Source of the DNA: Balneolales bacterium ANBcel1 | Lineage (GTDB): Bacteria; Bacteroidota; Rhodothermia; Balneolales; Natronogracilivirgulaceae | Assembly: GCA_029688905.1 (NCBI GenBank) | Contig: JARULB010000007.1 | Span: 1-64,000, forward strand | DNA length: 64,000 bases | Reading direction: 5' to 3' | Part shown: positions 45,065 through 55,287 of the stretch, piece by piece | Layout of the letters: the number at the start of each line of letters is the position of its first letter | How positions within the stretch are numbered: position 1 is the first letter of the stretch | Position numbers and translations under genes: made by a program | Notes under the pieces: model-generated | Database searches by the model: none | Told to the model about the DNA's origin: nothing | What the model saw: the letters and a program-made list of their open reading frames with translations, nothing else

Positions 45065-45373
45065 CCGTTTCAACAAGGCACGACAAGCGCCCGCTCAGGC
45101 GCGAGTTTGAATAGCTACATAAATGACTGATGTCGTCCATGTCGGTATTGTTTAGTTGTTGATTGGCAAACAAAAATGAATCTGTTCGCGGCTTAACGAC
45201 GTTCCGGGCATTTTATTTTGGTATTACCCGGCTGATTCTGTCGCCCGCTGACCAATGTCTATTGTGATGACAACCGGCCGCCGGCAGGATGACTGCCTGA
45301 TCAAATATCGGGCAAGTCCCTGAAAAGCAGGCCAAAGGTAGGCTTTTACGCGCAAGCATGTCAATTTTTTTTC
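45065..45373. other. Gene-free region between mgtE leader and first uppP
   Basis: No coding sequence seen. On the minus strand, just after the first uppP stop, AAAAGC (45323-45328) and GCTTTT (45342-45347) form a small AT-rich hairpin, and GCGCC/GGCGC stems lie near 45080-45100. It should hold the mgtE promoter. Confidence 0.35.
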
Positions 45374-46231
45374 TTAAAAAAAGTAATTTCCTATCAGGAT
45401 GACCGCGGCCAGGCACCACACATAGTAGGAGAAAAAACGAAACTTCGCCTGATAAAGCAGGTGTACGACCAGGTAAAGCGCCGCGATGCCCACCAGTGCG
45501 GAAACGACAAAACCGATGGCCAGTGCCGGAAAGCCGATAGCCAGGGTGCCGCTGTAGCGGAACACCTCGATCGACTGGAGCAGTGTTGCACCCAGAATTG
45601 TCGGAAACGCGATAAAAAAGCTGTATTCAGCTGCCCACCGGCGTTTAAGTCCTGCAAAAAGGGCAAAAGCGATCGTAAGGCCGCTGCGGCTCAGACCGGG
45701 CATCAGCGCCAGCCCCTGGCCGATTCCGATGGCTATGGCGACTCCAATCCCGATTTGACGCAAGCCAATTTTTCGATCGGGCAGGATGTCGGTCCACCAA
45801 AGCAGCAATCCCGTGATCACAAGCGTCACGCTCATAAGAGTAGGGTGAGCGAAAACATTCTCAAACTGAGATTTCAATGGCAGTCCGATAATGGCTGTAA
45901 CGGCCACGGAAAACAGGCCCAGCAGTGTCAGTTTGATGAAAAGCCGGTCCTTTGGCGAGGTGTCACGTCTGGCCGCCGCCAGAAATCCTCTGGAGGCATC
46001 CCGCAAAAAACGACTCAGACTTTTACGAAAAACGACTGCAATGGATACCAGTGTACCGACATGCACAACCAGATCAAACAGAATCATCTCGGCAGAATTC
46101 GGCGCCGGAATTTCCTGGCCCATCCAGATAAAGAAATGCTGTGCAAGCGCCAGATGGCTTGTAGAACTCACCGGAAAAAACATGAATATTCCCTGGATGA
46201 TCCCAAGGATGATGACTACCCAAATTGCCAT
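45374..46231 (-). CDS. UppP-like protein with changed active-site motif
   Basis: A 285-residue membrane protein of the BacA/UppP family, which recycles the wall lipid carrier by removing a phosphate from undecaprenyl diphosphate. The motif PGLSRSGLT is intact and FFPVSSTSHLAL is close to standard. But the Glu-rich motif (ExxxE, often QxxxE) reads Q13 and M17 here: GIIQGIFMFFP. The second glutamate, needed in E. coli, is missing. It may be inactive, have another role, or use another residue. It follows the intact paralogue by 207 bases on the same strand. Confidence 0.85.
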   Translation of the reverse strand: MAIWVVIILGIIQGIFMFFPVSSTSHLALAQHFFIWMGQEIPAPNSAEMILFDLVVHVGTLVSIAVVFRKSLSRFLRDASRGFLAAARRDTSPKDRLFIKLTLLGLFSVAVTAIIGLPLKSQFENVFAHPTLMSVTLVITGLLLWWTDILPDRKIGLRQIGIGVAIAIGIGQGLALMPGLSRSGLTIAFALFAGLKRRWAAEYSFFIAFPTILGATLLQSIEVFRYSGTLAIGFPALAIGFVVSALVGIAALYLVVHLLYQAKFRFFSYYVWCLAAVILIGNYFF

Positions 46232-46438
46232 AAGTTATCTGTTGGTGATGATGCCGATACTGGAGGTATGAAAACGGATCCCGTTCCGGGTGTCGTGCGG
46301 CCGGTGGCCGTCGTCTTCCCGTGTCGATGGGATGGGCCGGAATCTGCAGCCGTGACCCCGGCTGGCAGAAGTCTTGAAAATACAGGATTTAAAGGAATCG
46401 CGCGACTGCCTGCCTCATCCCGATACCGTTTTGGTTTT

Positions 46439-47254
46439 CTAATAAAAATAGACGATTCCGATGATTCCAACCGTCCAGCAGTAAAACGCGAAATAGTGAA
46501 ATTTCTCTCGTTTGAGCAGTATGATGAGGTACTTCAGAGCGATATACCCGGAGACGAAGGAGGTCAGGAATCCGGCGAATAGGCTAATTACCGCTGCGGT
46601 TTCGATGCCGGTTTCGGCAACTTCCATCATTTCGAGCAACATGGCCCCGGCCAGTACCGGCAAAACCATCAGAAAAGAGAAGTTGGCGGCGTTTTCCCGG
46701 CTCATCCCGCTGAAAAGGCTGACCGATATGGTGGATCCGGAGCGGCTGATGCCGGGAATGATGGCGAAAGCCTGAGCCACCCCGACCAGAAGTCCTCGTC
46801 CCGTGTCGACATCCCCGGCCGGTTTGCCCATAAATTTTGTGGCGTACAGAAGACTGCCGGTAATCAGCAGCATGCATGAGACAAAAAACGGATTCAGGAA
46901 AAGCGCCTCAATGGCATCCTTCATGGTAAAACCGACGATTCCTGCAGGAATCATACTCAGCAAAATGATGTAGCTGAGGCGGGTGTTGCTGTCGGTAACA
47001 AACCGTTTGCTTTTGATGCCGGCGGGAGAAAAGCTCTTGAACAGATCGGTGAGTATTTCCAGAATTCTTTTCCGGAAATAGACGGCGATACTGCAGAAGG
47101 AGCCGAAATGCACCACAATTTCGAAGGTAATTCCCGGCTCCAGGTCACGGCCGAGCAGTGCGCGGCCCAGTGCCAGATGGCCGGAGCTGCTCACCGGCAA
47201 AAATTCCGTAATCCCCTGAAGCAGTCCCAGCAAAATCGCATGTAGCAGATCCAT
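46439..47254 (-). CDS. uppP: Undecaprenyl-diphosphate phosphatase
   Basis: A 271-residue membrane enzyme with the full motif set: QGITEFLPVSSSGHLALG (Q13, E17), and IPGISRSGSTISVSLFSGM with the catalytic arginine. It frees phosphate from undecaprenyl diphosphate for another round of wall synthesis and is a bacitracin-resistance factor in the family. Length is normal. The paralogue directly downstream lacks E17, so this is the likely functional copy. Confidence 0.95.
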   Translation of the reverse strand: MDLLHAILLGLLQGITEFLPVSSSGHLALGRALLGRDLEPGITFEIVVHFGSFCSIAVYFRKRILEILTDLFKSFSPAGIKSKRFVTDSNTRLSYIILLSMIPAGIVGFTMKDAIEALFLNPFFVSCMLLITGSLLYATKFMGKPAGDVDTGRGLLVGVAQAFAIIPGISRSGSTISVSLFSGMSRENAANFSFLMVLPVLAGAMLLEMMEVAETGIETAAVISLFAGFLTSFVSGYIALKYLIILLKREKFHYFAFYCWTVGIIGIVYFY

Positions 47255-47597
47255 CCCGATAAATATTTTCAGTTTTTGTTATGACACATGATCGGGCCTG
47301 AGGAACAACGGGTGAAGCCAGGACCGCTCCGTCCGATCATCATCCGGATACTGCAAAATGGCCACCTGACCCGGAAACTGGCTCAAGATATTGATTCGGA
47401 GTGGAATAAAGAAATTATGCCTTGTTAATGAACCCGGGCGGAGGACCAGACTCTGCCCCCCGGCCGCCGCACAACATGTACCTGGCAGAGATACACGAAA
47501 CCGGAAAAACCATGCCGGGATAATATCCCGCCATCCAATGCCGAAAAGCATTTACCGGCGGCAATATCCTCCGAAACATCAAATATCTGACCGGCCG
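47255..47597. other. Gene-free region between slipin and uppP
   Basis: No gene seen. It holds the 15-base palindrome CGGGATAATATCCCG at 47516-47530, a possible operator about 270 bases before the uppP start on the minus strand, and nothing else recognised. Confidence 0.35.
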
Positions 47598-48578
47598 CTA
47601 TTTTTCTGAGTCTTTGGATTTTCCACCGGACTTTCCTCCGCTTTTTCTTCCACCTGACCTGGAGCTTCCGGATTTTCCGCTTCCGGATTTTCCGCCGCCG
47701 GATTGCCCCTTACCCGAAGAACTGCCGGAACTGTCTTCCAGTCCGGGATCGTCCAAATCCACATCCCCGGGATCGACGCTTGCAGTTGCTTTTCGACCAG
47801 AGCTGTCCTGAATAGTGGGTTTGAACGCTTCCAGGAAGTTCATGGGGATAGGCAGGAAGGTATGAGTTGAGCTCTCATCACCGATTTCCGACATGGTTTG
47901 CAGGAAGCGCAACTGCAGGGCCACCGGTGTTCCTTCAATCATTTTTCCGGCTTCCACGAGTTTTGCAGCGGCCTGGAATTCTCCCTGCGCATTGATGATT
48001 TTCGCACGGCGCTCCCGTTCCATTTCTGCCTGACGCGCCATGGCCCGCTGCATCGATTCGGGCAGCGTGACATCACGCACTTCAACGGTTACCACCTTGA
48101 TACCCCACGGATCGGTATGCTGATCGATGATTTCCTGGATCTGCTTGTTGATTTTATCCCGTTCGGAGAGCAGTTCATCCAGCTCGGCCTGTCCAAGTAC
48201 ACTCCTGAGCGTAGTCTGTGCCAGCCAGGAGGTTGCTGAAAGATAATGTTCCACGTTGATCACCGCTTTTTCGGCATCCACTACACGGAAAAAGGTGATC
48301 GCGTCGACATGCACGGTGACATTATCTTTGGTTATCACCTCCTGCTTGTCCACATTGATGGTGAGAACCCGGAGGTCCACCCGCTCGATCTTATCAATAA
48401 AGGGTATCAGTATGATCAGACCGGGCCCTTTGGTCATGTGAAATTTTCCAAGCCGGAATACCACCGCCCGTTCGTACTCCCGCATGATTTTGAACATCTG
48501 GGGAAGTACGATTCCGAGAAATATGGCGATCACAATTACCCAGGTAATAATGTCGGTAACTCCAAATAGTGTATCCAT
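47598..48578 (-). CDS. Slipin (stomatin-like SPFH protein) with Lys/Gly/Ser tail
   Basis: A 326-residue protein. One N-terminal membrane helix ([17 protein letters not shown]) leads to an SPFH domain ([51 protein letters not shown]) and an alpha-helical segment rich in Glu, Arg and Ala. The last 50 or so residues are low-complexity [12 protein letters not shown]-type repeats ending KSKDSEK. Slipins form membrane scaffolds. It follows an NfeD-type protease gene after 161 bases, the standard partner, so the two probably act together in membrane protein quality control. Confidence 0.92.
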   Translation of the reverse strand: MDTLFGVTDIITWVIVIAIFLGIVLPQMFKIMREYERAVVFRLGKFHMTKGPGLIILIPFIDKIERVDLRVLTINVDKQEVITKDNVTVHVDAITFFRVVDAEKAVINVEHYLSATSWLAQTTLRSVLGQAELDELLSERDKINKQIQEIIDQHTDPWGIKVVTVEVRDVTLPESMQRAMARQAEMERERRAKIINAQGEFQAAAKLVEAGKMIEGTPVALQLRFLQTMSEIGDESSTHTFLPIPMNFLEAFKPTIQDSSGRKATASVDPGDVDLDDPGLEDSSGSSSGKGQSGGGKSGSGKSGSSRSGGRKSGGKSGGKSKDSEK

Positions 48579-48739
48579 AACAGTAGATTGGTTTGGGGTT
48601 GCATGATACTTTCGTAATGATTCAGAATAATCGCGTCATTAAATTCGGTTGCAGAAGTTGATTCTCAGGGCCGAATACCGGTAGCTGACCGCGCCTGCCG
48701 GCCGAACGGCCGGAACAGCCATGGCTTGGGGTAATGGTA

Positions 48740-50164
48740 TTACGGCTTTTCTTTCCGGCTTTTATTCACCGGTTTCACTCGTAAAGTGAGTCCTTCGACC
48801 GCCGTCACTTCACACCATTCACCCTTTTTAACGGGGTGATCGCTGCGAGCGCTCCAGTATTCGCCCTGAATCATGACGCGCCCTTTATCTGCGTCAATTT
48901 TTTCCAGAGCCCTGGTATTCTGCCCCACCAGGGTCTGCACACCGGTGCGCGTGGAGCCGAACTGCGCCCGGAGACCATAATAGACCACCCATCCAAAAAA
49001 CAGAACGGTGATGACAGTAGCGGGGATGAGCCAAGCCAACGACAATTGCATATCCTGTGGCAGGTCCTGAAACAGCATGAGGGCGCCGAGGAAAAAAGCG
49101 ACGGCTCCCCCGCCGAGCAGGAGTCCGAACGTAGGAGTAAAAGCTTCCATAACAAACAGAATAATGGCCAGTGCGATCAGGATGAAGCCCGCCACGTTGA
49201 TGGGCATGGCGGCCACTCCAAAAAGCAGCAATACCAGTGAAATGACCCCGGCTACACCCGGCACGATGGCTCCGGGATTACTGATCTCACCCAGGATACC
49301 GTAAATTGCGACCAGGGTCAAAATCAGCAATATTTCGGGCCTCATCAAAAAGCCGAAGAAGCGTTCGGCCAGGTTGGGGTCGATTCGGTTGACTTCCGCG
49401 TCACTGGTCACCAGTTTGTGCCCTTCCACTTCAAAACCGTGCATCTGCTCCAGGAGATCCTGCAGGTCTTCGGCCAGGAAATTAATGACATTGATTTCGA
49501 TCGCTTCACTGCTGGTGATGGAGGCTCCGTCCCGCACAGCCGACTTTGCCCACTCAACGTTGCGATCGCGACGCTCGGCAACACTCTCAATGAAACTCTC
49601 GGCGTAATTGAAAACCTTCTGTTGCTGGACGGTATCGGCCTCCCCGCCGCCCATGGTTACCGGCGAAGCCGCTCCGATGCTGGTAGCTGGTGCCATGGCT
49701 GCCACATGTGCCGCGAGTGTGATGAATGTGCCGGCACTTCCGGCGTTGGCCCCCTGTGGGGAGACATACACGGCAATTGGCAACTCGGAGGCGAGCATCA
49801 TCTGCACCAGGTCCTGGGTCACGTTCAGCAGCCCGCCGGGGGTATCCAGTTCAATAATGAGCATTTCATCCTCCCGCTCCCGGGCCTCGTCAAGTGACCG
49901 TGAGACGTAGTTGCTGACCGTAGGCCCGATGGAGCCTTCGACACGGATCACGCTCACCGTGGTTTTCGCTTCCCGAGTCACATCATTTTGCTCTCCGCCA
50001 TCAAGTAAAACCGAAAATATTCCAGAAGATGTCTCTCCTGTCCGGCTCATCTCCGGCACGCTTCTGTCCCCACCGGCAAGCACCAATCCGGCACCCGCTA
50101 GAAAGAGCATCAATGCTATGGCATGAATCTGTTTCATACTATCAGAAATGCCTGAGGTTTTCAT
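48740..50164 (-). CDS. NfeD family membrane-bound serine protease
   Basis: ATG 50164 (preceded by AAGGA) gives a signal peptide (IALMLFLAGAGLVLAGG); the longer frame upstream is not needed. Residues about 60-240 form a ClpP-like serine protease domain with S143 (NAGSAGTFITLAAHVAAM) and the probable lysine in VQQQKVFNYAESF. Several membrane helices follow (from about 290) and a C-terminal OB-like NfeD domain (LVGQNTRALEKIDADKGRVMIQGEYWSAR). Homologues cleave stomatin-type proteins. It lies upstream of the slipin gene on the same strand. Confidence 0.9.
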   Translation of the reverse strand: MKTSGISDSMKQIHAIALMLFLAGAGLVLAGGDRSVPEMSRTGETSSGIFSVLLDGGEQNDVTREAKTTVSVIRVEGSIGPTVSNYVSRSLDEAREREDEMLIIELDTPGGLLNVTQDLVQMMLASELPIAVYVSPQGANAGSAGTFITLAAHVAAMAPATSIGAASPVTMGGGEADTVQQQKVFNYAESFIESVAERRDRNVEWAKSAVRDGASITSSEAIEINVINFLAEDLQDLLEQMHGFEVEGHKLVTSDAEVNRIDPNLAERFFGFLMRPEILLILTLVAIYGILGEISNPGAIVPGVAGVISLVLLLFGVAAMPINVAGFILIALAIILFVMEAFTPTFGLLLGGGAVAFFLGALMLFQDLPQDMQLSLAWLIPATVITVLFFGWVVYYGLRAQFGSTRTGVQTLVGQNTRALEKIDADKGRVMIQGEYWSARSDHPVKKGEWCEVTAVEGLTLRVKPVNKSRKEKP

Positions 50165-50299
50165 AAGGTTCCTTTCCAAGGTACGAAAAACGCAAACATT
50201 GTAAACTTGAGGGCGTGGCAGCCACAAAACTGAACATTTATAATGCCATTGCCTCACTTGCCGGCATGTTCGTAATGCAGGCCCGGCCCTTTCCCACTT

Positions 50300-52204
50300 T
50301 CACCCCAGCGTCAATATAAGCGCGCTGTAGGGAGCAATGCTGAGTTCGGCCTGTGCCGGCAGTCCGTCACGAGACTTCCCTTCGGCCTGCACGCGATCGC
50401 TTCCGAAATCTCGGTATCCGGAATCATAAAACCGGCTGTCGGAGTTAAAACGGACGATCCATTCGCCGACATGAGGGAAGCCGATATTGTAACGTTCATG
50501 TTTATTCCGCGAAAAATTGGCAACCACGACCACACTGTCACCGGCTCCTCCACTATCCCAGCGGTGATAGGCAATCAGTTTGTCGGCATTATTGACATGG
50601 AAGACGTTGACCTCCTGCCCCGTCAGCCCTTTCGCCTTCCCGGTCTTGTTAAGCCTCAGGCCGATGAGGTTGCGGTAAAGCTGCAGAATGCCGGCATAGG
50701 TCTCCTTTTTGGTCCAGTCTATGGGATCCTGATCATGAAACCAGTCATCTTCCAGAAACTCCTGGCCCTGAAACATCATGGGGATTCCGGGCGAGGTAAA
50801 CATGATTGTCGCACCAAGTGTGGATCGCTTTTTGGCTTCCCATGATGACGCGCTTCCCGGGTCTATTTCTTCGGGCACCCGCGCCTTGCCGTTGGCGACT
50901 TCGTCATGTGATTCGGTGTATATGACCCTTTCAAAGGCATTCAGATAGTAGCGGTGCAGCACCGCATCTCGGACGGCTTCCATATCACGATCTGCGTCAT
51001 CAGCTACAATTAGCGCGTCACGCACGGCATGGACGAAGGGTGCGGCCCACTGGCTGTCAAAACCCGCACCGAAATCATCGGTCTTCTTGGTTAGATAGGG
51101 ATTTCCTTGCAGGTCTTCCGCAATGGTAATCGCCTCCGGTTTGACGCGCCTGATTTCCTCATTCACCCATTGCATCAGGCTCCATCCGTCAGGCAGGTCG
51201 TTGTGCGGATCATTGTTACGACCGTATACATTACGGATGAAGGCTGTCATATCCCAGCGAAGGCCGTCTATGTCATACTCCTCAAACCACATCAGGGCAT
51301 TGTCCCGAATGTAGTTTCGAACCTCCTGCCGGCCGTAGTCCGGGCGTGTATCACCCCAGGGGGTATTCGCCCGATCGTCATTATAGAAATAGATACCTCC
51401 CATATTGTTTTCGTGCCAGCCGTCGAACTGCCAGAGGTCCAGGTCACTCGGCCCAAAGTGGTTGTACACGACATCCAGTATCACAGCCATTCCCAGCCGG
51501 TGCGCCTTGTTCACGAACTCCCGAAATGACCGCGGGGTGCCGTAATCGCTTTCGACGGCAAAGATATGCGCCGGGTTGTATCCCCACGAGTATCCCCCGG
51601 CAAACTCGGCCAGCGGCATTATTTCTATCACATTGACACCCAACTCCTTGAGATACGACAGTCGATCGATGGCGACATCGAGGGTACCTGGTCCGTCATG
51701 GCCGTCCATCTTGCCGAAAGTACCGATATGCAGCTCATAGATGATCCATTCATTCAAAGGGGGCAGTCTGAAGTCAATGCGCTTTTTACAGTGGGGATAT
51801 TTGATGATGGTATTGCCCACGCTGTTGGTCACTCTGCGCGCATAAGGATCAATCCGGAGCAGCTCTTTTCCATGTTTGTCGGTGCCGTTTCCGGGATCGC
51901 TTTTGCTCCCATCGCCCTGTTTCCCCGGCCTCCCTTTTTTGTGACTTCGGCTTTCCCCGCCGTTTTCATCGGCTTCGCCGGCATCCTCCTTTCCATGAAT
52001 AATCCGGTATCGGTATTCGTCACCTGCTTTTGCTCCCCTGATCGTCAGGCTCCACACTCCGTCTCCTTCCGGTTTCATGGGATGTGACGTTTTGTCCCAG
52101 TCGTTGAAGGTGCCGACGATGAACACCTCATCGGCATGCGGGGCCCAGACTCTGAAACGGTATCCGCCCTTTACGGGAGATGCACCAAGATTTTTTTTTT
52201 TCAT
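50300..52204 (-). CDS. 1,4-alpha-glucan branching enzyme-like GH13 protein
   Basis: CBM48 domain at about residues 10-80 (YRFRVWAPHADEVFIVGTFNDWD), then a 40-45-residue charged insert (EADENGGESRSHKKGRPGKQ and so on), then a GH13 barrel. Conserved regions are DVVYNHFGPSD, GLRWDMTAF (nucleophile about D318), AEDLQG (acid) and ESHDEVAN. The SHDEV form is typical of branching enzymes. Total 634 residues, short for GlgB but matching shorter homologues. It likely acts on glycogen-like glucan; pgm elsewhere in the window feeds the same pathway. The alternative is a general alpha-amylase-family enzyme. Confidence 0.82.
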   Translation of the reverse strand: MKKKNLGASPVKGGYRFRVWAPHADEVFIVGTFNDWDKTSHPMKPEGDGVWSLTIRGAKAGDEYRYRIIHGKEDAGEADENGGESRSHKKGRPGKQGDGSKSDPGNGTDKHGKELLRIDPYARRVTNSVGNTIIKYPHCKKRIDFRLPPLNEWIIYELHIGTFGKMDGHDGPGTLDVAIDRLSYLKELGVNVIEIMPLAEFAGGYSWGYNPAHIFAVESDYGTPRSFREFVNKAHRLGMAVILDVVYNHFGPSDLDLWQFDGWHENNMGGIYFYNDDRANTPWGDTRPDYGRQEVRNYIRDNALMWFEEYDIDGLRWDMTAFIRNVYGRNNDPHNDLPDGWSLMQWVNEEIRRVKPEAITIAEDLQGNPYLTKKTDDFGAGFDSQWAAPFVHAVRDALIVADDADRDMEAVRDAVLHRYYLNAFERVIYTESHDEVANGKARVPEEIDPGSASSWEAKKRSTLGATIMFTSPGIPMMFQGQEFLEDDWFHDQDPIDWTKKETYAGILQLYRNLIGLRLNKTGKAKGLTGQEVNVFHVNNADKLIAYHRWDSGGAGDSVVVVANFSRNKHERYNIGFPHVGEWIVRFNSDSRFYDSGYRDFGSDRVQAEGKSRDGLPAQAELSIAPYSALILTLG

Positions 52205-52392
52205 GCCGTCTGTATCATTTCCGTTTTTTAATAGCGATTACATATCGCAGAATCACTCACCTGTTCCGAAGGTACATCACACGTGCTGTCAAACCAAGCA
52301 ATGGCATAGCTAAAGATAACGATCTGTACAACATATCCGCGCCGGAAGATCCGACCAGCAGATTAGCTCACGGTTGAAAAAACGGTTCCTGA

Positions 52393-53058
52393 TCAATCTT
52401 CATCCGCGGCCCTTCCGGCCTGGCGCATCACATTTCCCGCAGTGACGGCATACACCGGGGTAATCGGCACTCCTGCCGCCCGCAACGCCCTGGCGGTAAA
52501 CACATTGGATGTCTTTGGAATATAATAGCGGCCCCGGGCCTTGAAAAAGGCACTGGCACCATACCGGCCATAGCTGTGATAGATCGGCTGATTGGAGTCA
52601 TCTGTACGGAAATATCCCACAAGAAAGTCCGTCATCTCCTGCATGCCCTCTTCCGAAATATGCAGTGTAATCACATCGGAGCCGGGAAAGTACCGCTCCA
52701 CAGGCACATCCATACCCACTACATGCAGCACACTCCGGCTGGGCCAGAAGATCGCCCTCAGGAGCACCCAGAACGATGGATCCGAATCCGGATAATACTT
52801 GTCGTCACCCCAGCCGATTTTCAATCGCTCGCCATCGGGCATGTACTCATGATCGGGAAACGCATCGCCAAGATGTTCGGATTCCACCACCAGGCCGGCA
52901 TGCCATCCCACTTTAACGATATGAACCGGCACCGGCCGTTCGTCCCGATCATCAGGGTAGAGTTCGGCTACCGGTCCCAGGCATCCTGTGCAGGCCCAGA
53001 CCGCCAAAACGGCCAGCAATCCGTTGCGGATATGCAAGTGCGGGGTAATATCGGCCAT
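52393..53058 (-). CDS. DUF2459 family lipoprotein
   Basis: ATG 53058 is preferred because the product then starts with a lipoprotein signal (NGLLAVLAVWACTGC, lipid cysteine in CTGC). The body matches DUF2459 (TIGR02117): HIVKVGWHAGLVVESEHL, then IGWGDDKYYPDSDP and WPSRSVLHVVGM. The function of the family is unknown, though its fold resembles hydrolases. It is divergent from the LLM oxidoreductase gene. It has 222 residues. Confidence 0.82.
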   Translation of the reverse strand: MADITPHLHIRNGLLAVLAVWACTGCLGPVAELYPDDRDERPVPVHIVKVGWHAGLVVESEHLGDAFPDHEYMPDGERLKIGWGDDKYYPDSDPSFWVLLRAIFWPSRSVLHVVGMDVPVERYFPGSDVITLHISEEGMQEMTDFLVGYFRTDDSNQPIYHSYGRYGASAFFKARGRYYIPKTSNVFTARALRAAGVPITPVYAVTAGNVMRQAGRAADED

Positions 53059-53309
53059 CTGCAATGATTTACTGTTTTCGGTTGTTCTTGATGCAAAATA
53101 ACAATCTGCCGGTGAACTGCCTGAAAAGTTCATGAATCCGTCGGATTCTCGCTGCATCGCGAGGCCTGGCGCCCTGCAATGCGCGGAAGATTCTTTCTGC
53201 AGCCGGGATAACGTCAGACTTCTGCGGCCCTGACAACAGACTGTTCAGGTACAAAAGGCTACCGGCAGCAGATCGGAAAATATCCTTGTAACAACAAGCA
53301 CAGCATCCC

Positions 53310-54338
53310 ATGGAATTTGGCATATATACCTTTGTAGAAAATACTCCATTGGCCGGCAGCGGCCAAACGCTCACACCGCAGGAACGGATCCGTAACCTGA
53401 TGGAAGAGGCGGAACTGGCAGACCAGGCGGGCCTCGATGTTTTTGCCGTCGGTGAGCATCATCGACCGGAATACATCTCGTCAACACCGCCGTTGTTACT
53501 TGCGGGAGCTGCGGAACGGACCCGGGACATCCGGCTGAGCAGCGCCGTTACCGTTCTTGGCTCGGAGGATCCCGTGCGCGTACATCAGCAGTACGCCACC
53601 CTTGACCTTCTTTCGGGTGGCCGGGCCGAAATTATGGCGGGTCGCGGATCCTTCATCGAATCTTTTCCCCTTTTCGGGCAGGAGCTCGACAAATATGACG
53701 AGATTTTCGCTGAGAAGCTGCAGCTTCTGCTGGCGTTACGGGAGTCGGAGCGTATCACCTGGGAAGGCAGCCACCGGCCGGCCATCGACAATCGCGGGGT
53801 GTATCCACGGCCGTTGCAGGAACAACTTCCCGTCTGGGTGGCGGTAGGTGGCACACCGCAGTCGGCGGTACGTACCGGTTCGCTGGGCCTGCCGATGGCC
53901 ATCGCCATCATTGGAGGCAATCCCGCACAATTTGCGCCACTCGCCCGGCTGCATCGTGAGGCGGCGCTGGAAGCCGGGCATCCTGTTCCGGCGCTCAGCA
54001 TCAATTCCCACGGATTTCTTGCCGACGATTCACAGCAGGCGAAAGAGGAGGCCTACCCCGCGTTCAAAGTTACCATGGACCGGATCGGGCGCGAGCGCGG
54101 CTGGCCGCCGATGACACGTGAGCAGTTCGATGCTTCCTGCACAATGTACGGTGCGAATGCGGTTGGGAGTTCGCAGGAAGTGATCGAGAAAGTGCTGGCT
54201 CAGCATGAGATTTTCGGGCACCAGCGATTTATGCTGCAGTTGACGGTGGGCAGCATTCCGCATGATAAAGTGATGCGCGCCATTGAACTACTGGGAAGCG
54301 AAGTAGCGCCTGCAGTGAACAAGGCACTGGGAACCTGA
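53310..54338 (+). CDS. LLM class flavin-dependent oxidoreductase
   Basis: A 342-residue luciferase-like barrel enzyme. Family marks include the FMN/flavin region [52 protein letters not shown], and the C-terminal [18 protein letters not shown]. Such enzymes use reduced FMN or F420 to oxidise diverse substrates; no partner or substrate is suggested here. A tandem 41-base repeat follows its stop. Confidence 0.92.
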   Translation: MEFGIYTFVENTPLAGSGQTLTPQERIRNLMEEAELADQAGLDVFAVGEHHRPEYISSTPPLLLAGAAERTRDIRLSSAVTVLGSEDPVRVHQQYATLDLLSGGRAEIMAGRGSFIESFPLFGQELDKYDEIFAEKLQLLLALRESERITWEGSHRPAIDNRGVYPRPLQEQLPVWVAVGGTPQSAVRTGSLGLPMAIAIIGGNPAQFAPLARLHREAALEAGHPVPALSINSHGFLADDSQQAKEEAYPAFKVTMDRIGRERGWPPMTREQFDASCTMYGANAVGSSQEVIEKVLAQHEIFGHQRFMLQLTVGSIPHDKVMRAIELLGSEVAPAVNKALGT

Positions 54339-54577
54339 CAGAGTTCCGGCTTGCAAATTGGGCCGGCGGCATACCTGAAAATGGCTTCGGCCTTCAAATG
54401 GGGCCGGTGACATACCTGAAAACTTTCGGCACCATTGATTTGTGTGGTTCTGCAGCCTTACACGGACCGGCGCAGACTGCCCCTGTCCGTGGCACATCAG
54501 AACGCGTCAATCCATAGAACGCGTCAACCCTCCCCGCAAAAACAGAAGCCGCAAGCCGATGCAATTATCAAACCGTC
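54339..54577. repeat. Region with two imperfect 28-base units, period 41
   Basis: Units 54354-54381 and 54395-54422 share the pattern CAAATxGGGCCGG and CATACCTGAAAA, differing at three positions, with period 41. No gene is visible here. Confidence 0.65.
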
Positions 54578-54611
54578 AAAAAAAAAGGGAAGCCTCACAT
54601 TGAAGCTTCCC
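54578..54611 (-). terminator. Intrinsic terminator of FKBP gene
   Basis: On the minus strand GGGAAGC (54611-54605) pairs with GCTTCCC (54593-54587) around a short loop, then a run of nine T. This is the clearest Rho-independent terminator in the window and lies about 60 bases after the FKBP stop. Confidence 0.85.
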
Positions 54612-54670
54612 AGCTAATTCTTTGCCGGCATGAAAAGAGCCGGCGCAGCTCCGGTAATGTTGCAAACGGG

Positions 54671-55099
54671 TCAGGCTACTTCAACTACTTCGATCTCGAA
54701 AATCAGCTCCTGACCGGCCAGCGGATGGTTGGCATCCAGCTTGACGGTGTCGTCGGTAACATCGGTTATTACCACCGGGATGGCCCCGCCGTCCTGCTGC
54801 TGAATTTGCAGCTGCTGTCCTACTTCCGGCTTTATATCCTCCGGAATCTGGTTCTTTTCAACGTCAACGATCATATCGTCGCGTTTTTCGCCATACGCTT
54901 CCTGAGTCGGGATGGTGACCGTATTGGTGTCGCCGACATTCATACCGACAACCGCCTTTTCAAATCCCGGAATCAGCTTTCCTTCACCTATGGTGAACTC
55001 AAGCGGCTCCCGTTCCCTGGAAGTATCAAATACGGTTCCGTCTGCGACTTTTCCTGTGTAATGTACCTTTACGGTATCGCCTTCTTTTATAGTAGCCAA
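54671..55099 (-). CDS. FKBP-type peptidyl-prolyl isomerase, SlyD-like
   Basis: A 142-residue cytoplasmic isomerase and chaperone. The FKBP fold is split by an insert-in-flap domain: VKVHYTGKVADGTVFDTSRE, then LIPGFEKAVVGMNVGDTNTV, the flap (EAYGEKRDDMIVDVEKNQIP), and ending DANHPLAGQELIFEIEVVEV, the SlyD signature. The metal-binding C-terminal tail of E. coli SlyD is absent. An intrinsic terminator follows. Confidence 0.93.
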   Translation of the reverse strand: MATIKEGDTVKVHYTGKVADGTVFDTSREREPLEFTIGEGKLIPGFEKAVVGMNVGDTNTVTIPTQEAYGEKRDDMIVDVEKNQIPEDIKPEVGQQLQIQQQDGGAIPVVITDVTDDTVKLDANHPLAGQELIFEIEVVEVA

Positions 55100-55287
55100 T
55101 ATCTTGCTCGTTTTTGATTCGTAATTATCACGTACTCCTGTAAACTAATAAAAACAGGAGATATTATGCACTTTATTCCAATAGTACACTGATCGGGGCC
55201 ACAGCGTTCAGAGCTGTAAACACGGCACGTCCGCGATCACTCCGACCGCACCAGGCGGCGAATCTGTTACACGTAACTCTGACGGGT

